From assembly GCF_964656455.1 (NCBI RefSeq), contig NC_135715.1, positions 42,046,603-42,110,602 on the forward strand: 64,000 nt of DNA. The letters run 5' to 3'. Both the position numbers and the translations under genes were made by a program. The notes below the pieces were generated by a model. The model did no database searches, had not been told where the DNA came from, and was given only the letters and a program-made list of their open reading frames with translations. Origin of the DNA: Halichoerus grypus (lineage: Eukaryota > Chordata > Mammalia > Carnivora > Phocidae). Shown piece by piece: positions 44,460-55,551 of this stretch. Numbering within the stretch: position 1 is the stretch's first letter; the number at the start of each line of letters is the position of its first letter.

Positions 44460-46200
44460 ACCTATAAATTTATTTCTAAGCACTGTGCTGGCAGCATACC
44501 ACAATTTTTTTTTTATGTTGTGATTTTATTATCATTCAGTTTAATACATTTTCTAATTTCCCTGTGCTTATTATCTTTGACAAGGTATTATTTACGTGTC
44601 ATTTAACTGAAAATCAAGTGGGGATTTTCAAAATAACTTCTTGTTATTGATTACTAATTTAATTATATTATGAATAGAGGACATACTTTATAAGATTTTT
44701 ATCTTTTTGATAAATTGTAACTTATTTCATGGCATGGTATGTGGTCTAACATAGCATATCACATGGACTTGAAAAGATTTTGTTCTAGTTCTCGAATTTA
44801 GTGTTCAATACCTCAACTGAATAGTTATCTGAGTGTCCAGATTATGTATTTATTTATTTACTGATTCTGTTGTTATTTTTTAAATCCATTTCTGAAAGGT
44901 AGTGTTAACGTAATAGATATTACTGTGGATTTGTCCTTGTTTCCCAACAATATTGTCTGCTGTGCTTTTTGGGTTTTGTGTTTTTTTGCATCAACCTCTG
45001 TGCAATTTAATACTTCAAATGTCTCTTGTTGAACCATATATTTGACTCTTGGTATTTTTTCCCAAGTCTAACAATCTCTAGGTTTTATGTGCAGAGGTTA
45101 ATCTATTTGTATGTAAAAATTGCTATTGTTAATTTTTTTCTCATATTTTGTCAGTTGTTTTTATTTGACCCATCTATTTTTGGATCTTCTCATCTCCATT
45201 TCTGGGTTTCTTTTGGCTCAAACCAATGTTTTTCAAAAAATTTATTTGTTGACTTTTGAACTACAAATTTTGCATTAAATTTTAGTGGCAGTTCTAGTGA
45301 TTAAAATTTGCATGCTTAATTTTCAGTTTTTTAATCATGTTTGTTTGATATTAATGCCAAAATGCAATCTTAGAATTTTTGCATTAAATGTTCATATAAC
45401 TTTTAAAGAGAGAAAGAAAAAATATATATGATCCTTTACATATATCCACATATTTACTCTTTATAGTGCTCTTTCTTCTTTCCTGTTGATACATGTTTTC
45501 AATTGTGTTGATTTTCTTCATCATGAAGAATTTCCTTTGTTATGCCTTATAGTGTAGTTCACTGGCAATAAAGTATCTCAATTTTAATTGATCAAAAATG
45601 GCATTCCTTTATCTTCATATTTGAAGGATATTTTAGCCTGACACAGAACTCTAAGTTGACAATTTTTTTTATTCCTTACAGAGTTCACAAATACATTATT
45701 TCATTTTCTTCTGGCCTCCATTATTTCTAATTAGGAATTCACCACCAGCTGTATTGTTTTTATCTCCTATGTAAAATGTCATTTTTTTTTAATTTGACTG
45801 TTTTCAAGAGGTTCTCTTTTTTTTTTAAAGATTTTATTTATTTATTTGACAGAGAGAGAGGGAACACAAGCAGGGGGAGTGGGAGAGGGAGAAGCAGGCT
45901 TCCTGCTGAGCAGGAAGCCCAATGTGGGGCTTAATCCCAGGACCCTGGGACCATGACCTGAGCCGAAGGCAGATGCTTAACAACTGAGCCACCCAGGCGC
46001 CCCATCAAGAGGTTCTCTTTTATACTTTTTACATGATCAACTGTTCTTCAATGATGTGCATTAGGAAATTTTGGGGTACTCTTTGTTATTCATGTTCATT
46101 TAGTTTGTAAACTTTGGAAATTTTTGGCCATTTCTTCATACATTTCTTCAAATATATTTCTGTCCTCTTTTCCTCTATTTTTAGGCTTCAATTTTATGTA
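44460..46200 (-). mobile_element. ancient L1M, reversed, with nested Can-SINE
   Basis: 'TTTTCTAATTTCCCTGTG', 'ATGGCATGGTATGTGGTCTA' and 'CACATGGACTTGAAAAGATT' follow reversed L1M ORF2. 'CTTCTGGCCTCCATTATTTC', 'TTTGGCCATTTCTTCATAC' and 'TTCTTCAAATATATTTCTG' (45700-46170) follow reversed L1M ORF1/5' regions. Highly diverged. Confidence 0.72.
45821..46004 (-). mobile_element. Can-SINE, reversed, nested in L1M
   Basis: T-rich/AAAGATTTTATTTATTTATT tail, (GA)n, ACCATGACCTGAGCCGAAGG and head complement ACTGAGCCACCCAGGCGCCC. TSD TCAAGAGGTTCTCTTTT at 45804-45820, matched at 46005-46021 apart from its last base. Confidence 0.95.
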
Positions 46201-46299
46201 TCATAAATAACATTTTATAATCTCAAAACTAATTGATAATCTATTCAAACTTTGTATTACTGTAAATGGAAGTCTAGCCTAAATTATAGCATGATCAAC

Positions 46300-47690
46300 C
46301 AAGGTAAATAGAAAATTGAGGCAAAATATTTTTAAATGTGCATATAGGCACTGGTGAGATAATAAGACAATAGGAATTCATGAAACTAAAGTCTAAGAAA
46401 GAAGGGATAGCTAGACAAATAATTTTGTTCTAAAATTATTGTCATCTTTTCCCCCTTTAGGTATATGACAATTTGAAAATGACACCAGAGTTGATGAGAA
46501 AATGAACAGTATTCTTATGAAGCTGGTGGAGAATGTAAAAATTGGACTCCAGTGCCCACCAAGAAAGAGGAGACCTAACACCTCAGGCTCTAAGTTTACA
46601 TCTTGTAAAGGATATATCTGAAATGCACCAATTTTCACAATGAGTTTAATCTCAGATTGTCTTCAGGTATTCCAACTTTACAACAGCTGTTGGCCAAAAG
46701 CAAAGAAATCAACATTAGAGGAAATTAATATTATCCGGAGCCTCAAATTTTCTCTTCATCTTTCCATACCCAATGCCTAACATTCAAATAAAAATGACAA
46801 AGGCATCAAGTATAGAGCACATTCCTGAAAATTGGGAGAAAAAAATAGATCTAAAAATGTAATTTGACCAGGAGTTTGAAATACCTATGGCTAAAAAATT
46901 TAAGAGAAATTATGAAGAAAAGAGATAAAATAATAAGAATATAAAAATAATACCTTATAAACCTAAATGTCAACCCTGTGTAGAATTAGAGAGACATACT
47001 AATATGTTTTAAAAAAATAATTCTTTTGTCAGAAATATCACCTGCCAAATTCCCTATAATTTTTTACTATACTGCCAAGCACCTACTCAAAAATAATGAA
47101 ACATGCTAAAAAATGTGTTCTACTAACCATAATTCAAGAGAAACAAGAATTGGTTAAACCTGATCTGCTGGAGATTGAGTTGTTGAGAATTGATAAAGAT
47201 TTTATTTCATTTTATTTTACTTATTTTTGAGAACTGATAAAGATTTTAAATTGCCATTATTAATACAGTCAAGAAAATAGAGAAAATGGATTAAAATGGA
47301 GAAAAGATGGAAAATTTAACAAAGATTTAGGGTCACTAAACTATATCAACAATAGAAATCCAAAGAATTGGGCACCTGGGTGGCTCAGTTGGTTAAGCAT
47401 CTGACTTCAGTTCAGGTCATGATCTCAGGGTCCTGGGATGGAGCCCCATCCACTTAGTGGGGAGTCTGAATCTCCCCCTTCCTCTTCCTCTCCCCTGCCC
47501 CCAGTTTGTCCTCTCTCTCTCAAATATATAATTAAAATCTTAAAAAAAGAGAAATCCAAAGTACAGTTATTAGATGGATGTAGCAGAAGACCAGAGATAG
47601 CAACCTGCCATCTGGAATAATTAGTATAGATGTAGAACTGATTTAAAGCAAAACTGATTTATCAGAATGAATAGGATTTATCTATTTGTC
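46300..47690 (+). mobile_element. ancient L1M/HAL1-like 5' UTR and ORF1 region
   Basis: 'GACTCCAGTGCCCACCAAG', 'CCTCAGGCTCTAAG', 'TATCTGAAATGCACC', 'TTCAGGTATTCCAACTTTAC', 'CGGAGCCTCAAATTTTCTC' and 'CAATGCCTAACATTCAAAT' match in order the 5' region of old L1M/HAL1 elements. A lysine- and glutamate-rich, many-stop ORF1-like stretch follows to about 47690. A Can-SINE is nested at 47366. Confidence 0.68.
47366..47549 (+). mobile_element. Can-SINE nested in L1M
   Basis: Head GGGCACCTGGGTGGCTCAG, TTGGTTAAGCATCTGAC, GGTCATGATCTC, a shortened body and AAATATATAATTAAAATC. A perfect 12-bp TSD, AGAAATCCAAAG, lies at 47354-47365 and 47550-47561. Confidence 0.95.
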
Positions 47691-48387
47691 ATATTTATAA
47701 ATAGGATACCAGAGGTCTGCTTTTTCAGTTAGACTGTTGGTTTGTTGGATTTACTATTGGCCAAGATAAGGGAGGCGGTATTTTTGATGTACTCTTCAAT
47801 GCATGACACTTTTCTGGAGACACCCAGTGTTAGTTTCTTTACTGATGCTTTGTAACTATGCTAGCCAGTTTGACAAGCCTGGTTTGACTTTTGGAAGAAT
47901 CAGAGAGCCTTTTTGATGAGCTTTTAAAAATGGTCTTTTAATGAGCTTTTAAAAATTGTAAAGATTCAGACTCATTACAGTCTAGCTTGTAAAAATTAGA
48001 CCAAGAGGGGGCTCATGCTATGAAGATCCATGGGATCTCCAAGTTTGACTGCATTCTGTTTCTTATAGCACTGTATTTTTCACTTTAAATAAAAATCTCA
48101 CTGATGTCTGGGGAGTTCTCTCAAATATATGAAATGGGAAAACTATACAAAGAGTGACCTGAAAGATAAGTAAGTATATCTCAACAAAGGGTAAGAGAAA
48201 GATAAAGGGAAGTGTAAGAGATGTATAGAATATTGTGTGAAGGAAAAAGAAAATCAGGCAAAAGCAGTCTCTGAAGACATAATAATAAAAAGTTTCCAGA
48301 AAAAAAGTCCTTCAACCTTTGGGCAATATCTTCTTCAATAAAGCACAAACTGCTTGATATTTGAAAAGAGCTCTTTGTGTCCTAATG
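47691..48387. other. unannotated stretch with a short tandem duplication
   Basis: An imperfect 25-bp tandem duplication built on ATGAGCTTTTAAAAATGGT lies at about 47917-47961. Nothing else is recognised. Confidence 0.5.
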
Positions 48388-48630
48388 ATCTATATTAGTT
48401 TTGTATGCTGTACAACAAATTATCAGATTAAAACAACATCCACTCATTATCTGTTGATGTAGATCAGAAATCCAGATACAGTATAATTAGATTCTCTGCT
48501 CAGGTTCTCACAAGGTGAAAATCAAGGTGTTAACTGGGCTGCATTTTCATCTGCAGTTCAGGATCCTCTTCTGTGCTCATCAGGTTGTTGGCATAATTTA
48601 GTTCTTTGTGATTGTGAGACTGAGATTCTA

Positions 48631-49658
48631 TAGGTATACCTAAGAGCTACTGTGTATTCAGTTCCAGACTACCACAAGAAAGCATATATCACAATATAGT
48701 GAGTCAAGTGAATTTTGAGGGTTTCCCAGTGCATATAAAAGTTATGTTCATTCTATGTTCTAGTCTACTAAGTGCGCAATAGCATCATGTCTCAAAAAAT
48801 TACGTATCTTAATTTAAAAACACTTATGGCTAAAAATGCTAACATTGTCTGAGCTTTCAACCATTGTCTGAGCTTGTAATCTTTTTGCTGGTGGAAGGTC
48901 TTGATTCGATGTTGATGGCTGCCCACTGACTAGGGTGGGGATTGCTGAAGGTTGGGGTGGCTATGGCAATTTCTTTAGGTAAGACAACAATGAAGTTTGC
49001 TGCATCAATCGAATCTTCCTTTCACTAATGATTTCTCTGTAGCATGTGATGCTGCTTGGTAGCATTTTACCCACAGTAGAACTTTCAAAATTGAAGTCAA
49101 TCCTCTCAAACACTGCTGCTGCTTTTATCAACTAAATTTCTGTAATATTCTAAATCATTTGTTGTCATTCCAACAGTCTTCACCAGGAGTAGATTCCATC
49201 TCAAGAAACCACTCCATCTGTCAAAATTTCATCACGAGATTGCCGCAATTCAGTCATATCTTCAGGCTTCACTTCTAATTCTAGTTCTTTTGCTATTTTG
49301 ACCACATCTACAGTCAGAATATACACAACATCTATTGATTAAGTTTGCCATCTTATACGGACATGGTTCATGGCACCCAAAACAATTACAGTAGTAACAT
49401 CAAAGATCACTGATCACAGATTGCCATACAGTAGTAACATCAAAGACCACTGATCGCCATTTTTTTCATGGAAAAATTTGAAATATTGTGAGAATTACCA
49501 AAATATGACACAGAGACACAAAGTGAACAAATGTTCTTAGAAAAAAGGTGCCAATAGACTTGCTTGATGCAGAATGCAGAATAAAACTTCAATTTGTAAA
49601 AAAACCACAATATCTATAAAGCAAAATAAAATGAAGTGCAACAAATGAGGTATGCCTG
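48631..49658 (-). mobile_element. Tigger1-type DNA transposon (pogo/TcMar), internally deleted
   Basis: Terminal inverted repeats are visible: TAGGTATACCTAAGAGCTAC at the left and TGAGGTATGCCTG at the right, flanked by TA target duplications (48629-48630 and 49659-49660). Between them, minus-strand phrases match Tigger1. These include 'GGTTTCTTGAGATGG'-type transposase C-terminal sequence near 49195-49215 and the 'GCCACCCCAACC'-type stretch near 48947-48962. At 1028 bp against about 2.4 kb for the family, most of the transposase is deleted and the rest has many stops. Non-autonomous and ancient. Confidence 0.9.
49388..49460. repeat. 40-bp tandem duplication inside Tigger
   Basis: ACAGTAGTAACATCAAAGA begins at 49388 and again at 49428, each followed by a CACTGATC segment. 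One copy is expected in the family, so this is probably a local duplication. Confidence 0.8.
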
Positions 49659-50254
49659 TATATTCTTCCTGGCTATTTGACTGGGGGTTGCTCAAGTCTC
49701 CTAGAGGCTACCCTCAAGTCTTATCAATACAGCTGGCGGCTCACAACATGGAAACTTCTTTCTTCAAAGACTGCAGGAGAATCAGGCCCCCTTTTAAGGT
49801 CTTTTACCTAATTAATCCTAGCCCACCCAGGATAATCTCCCTTTTAATTAACTCAAGCTGACTTGGGACTCTAATCACACATGCAAAATCTCTTCACATT
49901 TTTCATATGTTGCAGCCTAATCACAGAGATGAAACCCCATAATTTTCACAGGTCATCCCCATAATCAGGGGAGGGGGTTATCCAAGGTGTGTACAGGGTT
50001 GGCCACAAGAATCTTGGAGGACACCTTAGAATTTTGCCTACCCCATGATCCTTGTGGAGACTAAGTATCTAGTCATAGAAACTCAGCTATGATGTGACTG
50101 GAACTGCCTATTTGCATGGTCAGATTTGTTAAACTTAAGTCAACTGTGATACAAATCAAATAAATGATGTGGCAGTTTAGTAATAGAGTCAAGCAGGTCT
50201 ATCACACACTACTAAATATCATGCACTGATGGCACAGATCTATATACTTATTTT

Positions 50255-50575
50255 TGCACTGACCCTTAATGTTGTGCCTTAATCCCCAATGTGATCCTAT
50301 TTGAAGGCAGGGCTTTGGGGAGGTAATTAGGTTTAGATGAGGTAATGGGGGCGAAATTCTCATGATGTGATTAATAACCTTACAAGGAGATGAAGAGACT
50401 AATGCCCTCTCTCTCCCCACCATGTGGGGAAACCAAGAAGAGGACTCTCACCAGAACCCAACCATGCTGATACCCTGATCTTGGACTTCCACCCTCTAAA
50501 CTGCAAGATATAAATGTTTGGTTTAAGCCAACAGGTCTATGGTATTCTTATTATAGAAGCTTAAACTAAGACAAT
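50255..50575 (+). mobile_element. MLT1-like LTR (ERVL-MaLR)
   Basis: 'CCTTAATCCCCAATGTGATC', 'GGGGAGGTAATTAGG', 'CTCACCAGAACCCAACC', 'TGATCTTGGACTTCCACCC', 'AACTGCAAGATATAAATG' and 'TCTATGGTATTCTTATTATA' follow the mammalian MLT1 LTR in order. Old endogenous LTR with no associated intact coding sequence. Confidence 0.85.
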
Positions 50576-50891
50576 TCCTCTGACCAATCTGTCAGTAACA
50601 GGGACCAAGTCTGAGTCCTACATATGGCATACATCTCAAAAAGACAAGACAGTCACTCAGTACTAAATTGATTATATTCACCCTCTTCTACCTTGAAGTG
50701 GAGAGTGATTTATTCTTACCAGAAATGATACCTAATATGAATATCAATTTCTTTCCTTGCCAGCATCAATATCTGAGAGTTCTACATTTGTCTAATGCAA
50801 TAATCCCCAATAATCTAATGACTAATCTGCAATATGGAACCTGTGTATATTTTCTCAAAATAAAGAATCTGTTTCACAGCATATTAGGCAA

Positions 50892-51555
50892 GGGAAACAA
50901 AGGCAAAAATGAACAATTGGGACTTCATCAAGATAAGAAGCTTTTGCACAGCAAAGGAAACAGTCAACAAAACCAAAAGACAACCCACAGAATGGGAGAA
51001 AGTATTTGCAATGTCTTATCAGATAAAGAACTAGTATCCAAAATCTATAAAGAACTTATCAAACTCCACACCCAAAGAACAAATAGTCCAGTCAAAAAAT
51101 GGGCAGAAGACATGAACAGATATTTCTCCAAAGAAGACATGCAAATGGCCAACAGACACATGAAGAAATGCTCAATATCACTCAGCATCAGGGAAATACA
51201 AATCAAAACCTCAATGAGATACCACCTCACACCAGTCAGAATGACTAAAATTAACAAGTCAGGAAACAACAGATGTTGGTGAGAATTCGGAGAAAGGAGA
51301 ACGCTCTTTCACTACTGGTGGGAGTGCAAGGTGGTGCAGCCACTCAGTAAAACAGTATGGAGGTTCCCCAAAAGTTGAAAATACAGCTACCCTCCAACCC
51401 AGCAATTGCACTACTAGGTATTTACCCCAAAGATACAAATGTAGTGATCCGAAGGGGTACCACTACCCCAATGTTTACAGCAGCAATGTCCACAATATCC
51501 AAACTATGGAAAGAGCCCGGATGTCCATCAATAGATGAGTGGATAAAGAAGATGT

Positions 51556-51595
<40 letters not shown>

Positions 51596-52028
51596 GAAAT
51601 ATTACTCAGCCATCAAAAAAAAATGAAATCTTGCCATTTGCAATGGCGTGGATAGAACTAGGGGGTATTATGCTAAATGAAATAAGTCAATCAGAGAAAG
51701 ACAATTATCATATGAATTCACCCATATGTGGAATTTAAGAAACAAAACAGAGGAGTAGAAGGGAAGGGAGGGAAAAATAAAGCAAGATGAAATCAGAGAG
51801 GGAGACAAACCATAAAAGACTCTTAATCATGGGAAACAAACTGAGGATTGCTGGAGGGCAGGGGGTGAAGGGATGGGTAACTGGGTGATGGACATTAAGG
51901 AGGGCACATGATGTGATGAGCACTGGGTGTTTTTTAAGACTGATGAATCATTGAACTCTACCTCTGAAACTAATAATACACTATATGTTAATTAATTGAA
52001 TTTAAATTAAAAAAAGAAAGGAAAAAAT
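50892..52028 (+). mobile_element. 5'-truncated L1 (ORF2 C-terminus + type-A-like 3' UTR)
   Basis: It starts in the ORF2 C-terminal region (GGGACTTCATCAAGATAAG) and reads [13 protein letters not shown] and [20 protein letters not shown] segments. It continues to a 3' UTR ending AATAATACACTATATGTTAA and an A-rich tail. Degenerate TSDs ATTAGGCAA (50883-50891) and TTAGGTGCAA (52030-52039) flank it. ORF2 has stops and a (GT)n expansion at 51557-51592. Confidence 0.88.
51557..51592 (+). repeat. (GT)n microsatellite inside L1 ORF2
   Basis: Eighteen GT units replace the short TATATATACAATGG stretch found at this point in the other L1s. The frame stays open through it as a Val-Cys repeat. Confidence 0.95.
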
Positions 52029-52586
52029 TTTAGGTGCAACAATGAGTGAAAGATCACTTACAGTATCAAATTCCCTATTGTTGGAAGAAGTTGTCCTGAA
52101 AGACTCCAGGAATGTTCAGCTAGGATATCAGTTCAGAGGCAACATTAGAAACTGAACCAGTGGCCATTCAGTGATATGTCCCACAGAGATAAATTATATG
52201 GGTTTGAAAACCAAGGGGTGGGAGAAAATAGAATGGGCTTTTCTTACCAGTAGTCCTGTGACCTATTTATAGAATTTATGCTTTATATTCCCATAGCTTT
52301 AGGCTCTGCTGAGTTAGAGGGCCAAGTCCTGATGGAGTTGGTGGTACTACCAAAAAGGGGCAGAATATGAGTGAAACAATCACTGCTACATAGAATCCTC
52401 ATGGTGCTGTACCAAGAGGGAAATAAGTCACTTAATCAATGGAGGGAGTCTTGCCTGGTCATCATGAGGAGCTAGGACTGATGATACACAATGTAGGTAG
52501 GGGGACATGTATTTGAAGCCTATGTTATACTCTGGAGTGTCTCTTGCTACCTTGATTTAGAATGTTAAGAGTGACGGGGCCATTTA

Positions 52587-52661
52587 TTTTTTTATTTTTT
52601 ATTTTTATTATGTTATGTTAATCACCATACATTACAACATTAGTTTTTGATGTAGTGTTCT
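52587..52661 (-). mobile_element. 75-bp L1 3' end, reversed
   Basis: The complement reads GAACACTACATCAAAAACTA, then AACATAACATAATAAAAAT, the type-B L1 3' end. A 16-bp TSD, GTGACGGGGCCATTTA, lies at 52571-52586 and recurs with one change at 52662-52677. It is an extremely truncated insertion. Confidence 0.92.
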
Positions 52662-52990
52662 GTGACAGGGCCATTTAAATAGGCATGAAGTTCTGGATCA
52701 CCTCACCTTGCAAGTGAATTAGATTAGATGACATACTGAATGAGAGTATGGAAATCTACAACAGGTGGTATGGAAAGGAGATGATAAAGATGAATTCCAG
52801 CTTAGAGATCAGCTGCAAAAGTGGACACTGAGTCAGAGTTGAGATGAATATGTCTTAAAAAGTAAGCAATATTAGAAATTAAATAACAATTTGTTCCTTG
52901 CTAACTGACAATTTTTAGAAGAGTCTGTTATTACCAGCAGAAGGAATGTGAAAGAATATAAAACAAACTAAAAATAAAATGCCATTTGAT

Positions 52991-53799
52991 GAAAGTAAGA
53001 ATAAATATGTAACTGCAAAAAAGGTGTTTAAACTCTATTAAAAGAAAAAGACTTTCAAGTCATAATTTTACAACTCCATATGTTATTTATAAATTAAAAG
53101 ATAATGAAACAGAAAAGTTAAAAATAAAGTTATGTGCAAACAGACAATGTAATTTAACTCATAATACCCTAACTGAGTAAAAGGATTGCTAATTTTGATG
53201 ACAAGTACAGTCTATAATTAATGTTATAATCTTTTTACAAAAACATGTCAAACATGTCTATTCACTTCAATAGCCTTGAAATATTTCAGTGTTTGAAGAG
53301 ACACTTTACCCAAGGGTATGGGGGAACCATGGCCCTAGCACATATTAGTTATTGATCAAATTAGCAAAAATGGTTTCCTGTAAACTCAATAATCAGAGAA
53401 TTTCAAACTTGTTTTTACCTGACCACCTGACCAAGGCAGCAGTACACTATCCCCTTTTTCTGCATCAGAGTATTTTCAACCATCTGACTTTGTACTGGTT
53501 TATTTGGCAGCATTATTAACCATTTATCACCCTACAGAACACTGTACGGTCAGACACTCAAGAATAGAAGAAAATAGGTACTACATATGACTCTACAAGA
53601 CCCATGAATACAATGTAAGAAATAAATCTAAAAAAAAAACAAAAAAAAACACCCCTCTTTATTCAATACATTTTCTGAACTTCTGGTAGTCTATGGCCTG
53701 AGGACCTTCCCTTTCAAAATGAAATTTACATTGCTAGCCTTTTGTATGCTACCACTAAGAAAGAGGGTAGCAATTTGTGGATCTGACTGAAATTTTTAA
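52991..53799. other. unannotated AT-rich stretch
   Basis: No feature is recognised. Confidence 0.45.
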
Positions 53800-53895
53800 A
53801 AGCTTTTAATCTAATTCAGGTGTATAATTCATTTGTTTCTGTAGGCAAGTTTTCATCTCAGTTCTGAAATTACATATCTTTACACCCATCACATC

Positions 53896-54085
53896 TTTTT
53901 TTTTTTTAAGATTTTAATTTATTTGTCAGAGAGAGAGAAAGAGCACAAGCAGGGGGAGCGGCAGGCAGAGGGAGAAGCAGGCTTCCCGCTGAGCAAGGAG
54001 TGCTATGTGGGACTCTATCCCAGGACCCCGGGATCATGACCTGAGCCAAAGGCAGCCACTTAACCGACTGAGCCACCCAGGTGTC
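53896..54085 (-). mobile_element. Can-SINE, reversed
   Basis: T run, AAGATTTTAATTTATTTG, (GA)n, ATCATGACCTGAGCCAAAGG and head complement ACTGAGCCACCCAGGTGTCC. TSD CCCATCACATC lies at 53885-53895 and 54086-54096. Confidence 0.95.
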
Positions 54086-54464
54086 CCCATCACATCCTTT
54101 TTTACATGTAGACAGTTTAAAATAATGATCACTTATTCTAAAGTCCTTCTGCTATTTATACCAATTAGTTCTGGATGTTTATTTGTATCAACTGCTATTT
54201 TTCTTAATTGTAGGTAACATTTTCCTGTTTTGGCACATGTCTAGTAACTTTTTAATGTATACCTGACATTGTGATTTATATGCTGTAGAGTTTCTAGGCC
54301 TCTAGATTATATTATCATGTGAAGAATGTTGGATTTTGCTCTTGCAAACTGTTAAATTATGGGTGGATACCTTGATCTTGTGGAGCCTTGGTTCTAAGTT
54401 TTATTAGAGTGGTTATTGTGGTTTTTCCTCTAGCACTAAGCTGAATTCCTTAGTATAGGCCTAG

Positions 54465-54518
54465 AAGTGTTTAAATCTAGGGTTTAAACGAAAGTGTTTA
54501 AATCTAGGGTTTAAATGA
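54465..54518. repeat. 27-bp tandem duplication
   Basis: Two adjacent 27-bp units beginning AAGTGTTTAAATCTAGGG differ at one position (C/T). Confidence 0.95.
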
Positions 54519-54905
54519 AAAGCCAAAGGGTTTTACCTAGCTCCACTTTCTAGCACAATGAAGCTGTTGAAATTTGTGTCCATCTCTTTCTCGGCCTGTA
54601 GACAATGTTGTCTACTGTGTATTCTGAATTCTTAGCCTAGTATAGCTCAGTAGTTCTTAAATGTACAATTTTTGGCAAAAGCCAAGTTTTGAACAGAGTT
54701 TATTCACAGATTTTTTGAGTACCCTTTTTGTGGCTCCCTTCATTCTGGGATGTTACTTTCAATTACCTGCTGCTCTAGAATCACTGACGTTTGATTTCTG
54801 ATTTTTCAACCCAACACTTGTTTTCTGTTTGAGCTCTGTTTCTTATGAGCAAGAGACTGCCTTCAGGGAAAAGTAAAGAAAACAAACAACAAAAAAAAGT
54901 GGATT

Positions 54906-55103
54906 GGGGTGCCTGGGTGGCTCAGCCGTTAAGCACCTGCCTTCAGCTCAGGTCATGATCCCAGGGTCCTGGGATCGAGCTCCGCATCGGGCTCCCTGCT
55001 TGGCGGGAAGCCTGCTTCTCCTTCTCCCACTCCCCCTGCCTGTGTTCCCTCTCTCACTGTATCTCTCTCTGTCAAATAAATAAAAAAAATCCTTTTTAAA
55101 AAA
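54906..55103 (+). mobile_element. Can-SINE, full-length
   Basis: Head GGGGTGCCTGGGTGGCTCAG, GGTCATGATCC, CT-rich body and CAAATAAATAAAAAAAATCC tail. TSD AAAAAAAAGTGGATT lies at 54891-54905 and 55104-55118. Confidence 0.96.
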
Positions 55104-55118
55104 AAAAAAAAGTGGATT

Positions 55119-55520
55119 TCATCCAACATGGCTTACTTTTTAAAAACTGTATTCCTATCTAATTTCTCCTTCTTTATGAAAAAAAAAAAACAATTCATAG
55201 AAATCAAAAGTTCACAATAAAGAAGGAAACAACAAATATCCTCAAAAATATGTCTGAACTATTTGCCATGAAGTAACTAGATGCTGAGGAAATAAATAAA
55301 TAAATACATAAAGAAATCACTTACTAACTGTTCCCAAGGGCTTTTGGAGTTTAGTTCAGTGACCCTTGAATGCAGGTGTGCATGTATTACCTGCAATATT
55401 TATTTACATGCAGAGAACTGGATTCAGTGAGATCATGGTGGGGTCTACTAATGTGTGTTGTAAATAAACACCCAAGTTATTCTGGTGCAGGTTGTCTGGG
55501 GATAAGTTTCTGTTTAAAAA

Positions 55521-55551
<31 letters not shown>

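Larger units (their letters stand above)
48388..50042 (-). mobile_element. ancient LTR-like repeat (MaLR-type?), split by Tigger
   Basis: Left part: 'TTTTGTATGCTGTACAACAA', 'AGATTAAAACAACATCC' and 'AAATCAAGGTGTTAACTGGG'. Right part from 49661: 'CCCACCCAGGATAATCTCCC' and 'TTCACAGGTCATCCCC', ending GAATTTTGCCTACC. These follow a common mammalian repeat that I believe is a reversed LTR of the MaLR/ERVL group. The family name is uncertain. No viral gene is present. Confidence 0.45.
50576..52990 (+). mobile_element. MaLR internal relic, split by two L1s
   Basis: Sequence after the MLT1-like LTR (50576-50891) and after the L1 (52029-52990) reads like decayed internal MaLR/ERVL sequence. The best part is 52680-52860, where CTGGATCACCTCACC, GAATGAGAGTATGGAAATC and GATCAGCTGCAAAAG follow an internal 3' region. 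There are stops in all frames and no 3' LTR is recognised. It is a dead fossil interrupted by L1 insertions at 50892-52028 and 52587-52661. Confidence 0.6.
53800..54870 (-). mobile_element. ancient L1M 5' region, reversed, with nested Can-SINE
   Basis: 'GGCACATGTCTAGTAACTTT', 'TGTATACCTGACATTGTGA', 'TTATATGCTGTAGAGTTTC' and later decayed text follow a reversed old L1M 5'-UTR/ORF1 region. The SINE at 53896 interrupts it. Confidence 0.6.

Noticed and set aside
46430..46640. Pyrimidine tract plus AG near 46461 as a splice acceptor of an exon
   Set aside because: The downstream sequence matches the 5' region of an old L1M/HAL1 element in order.
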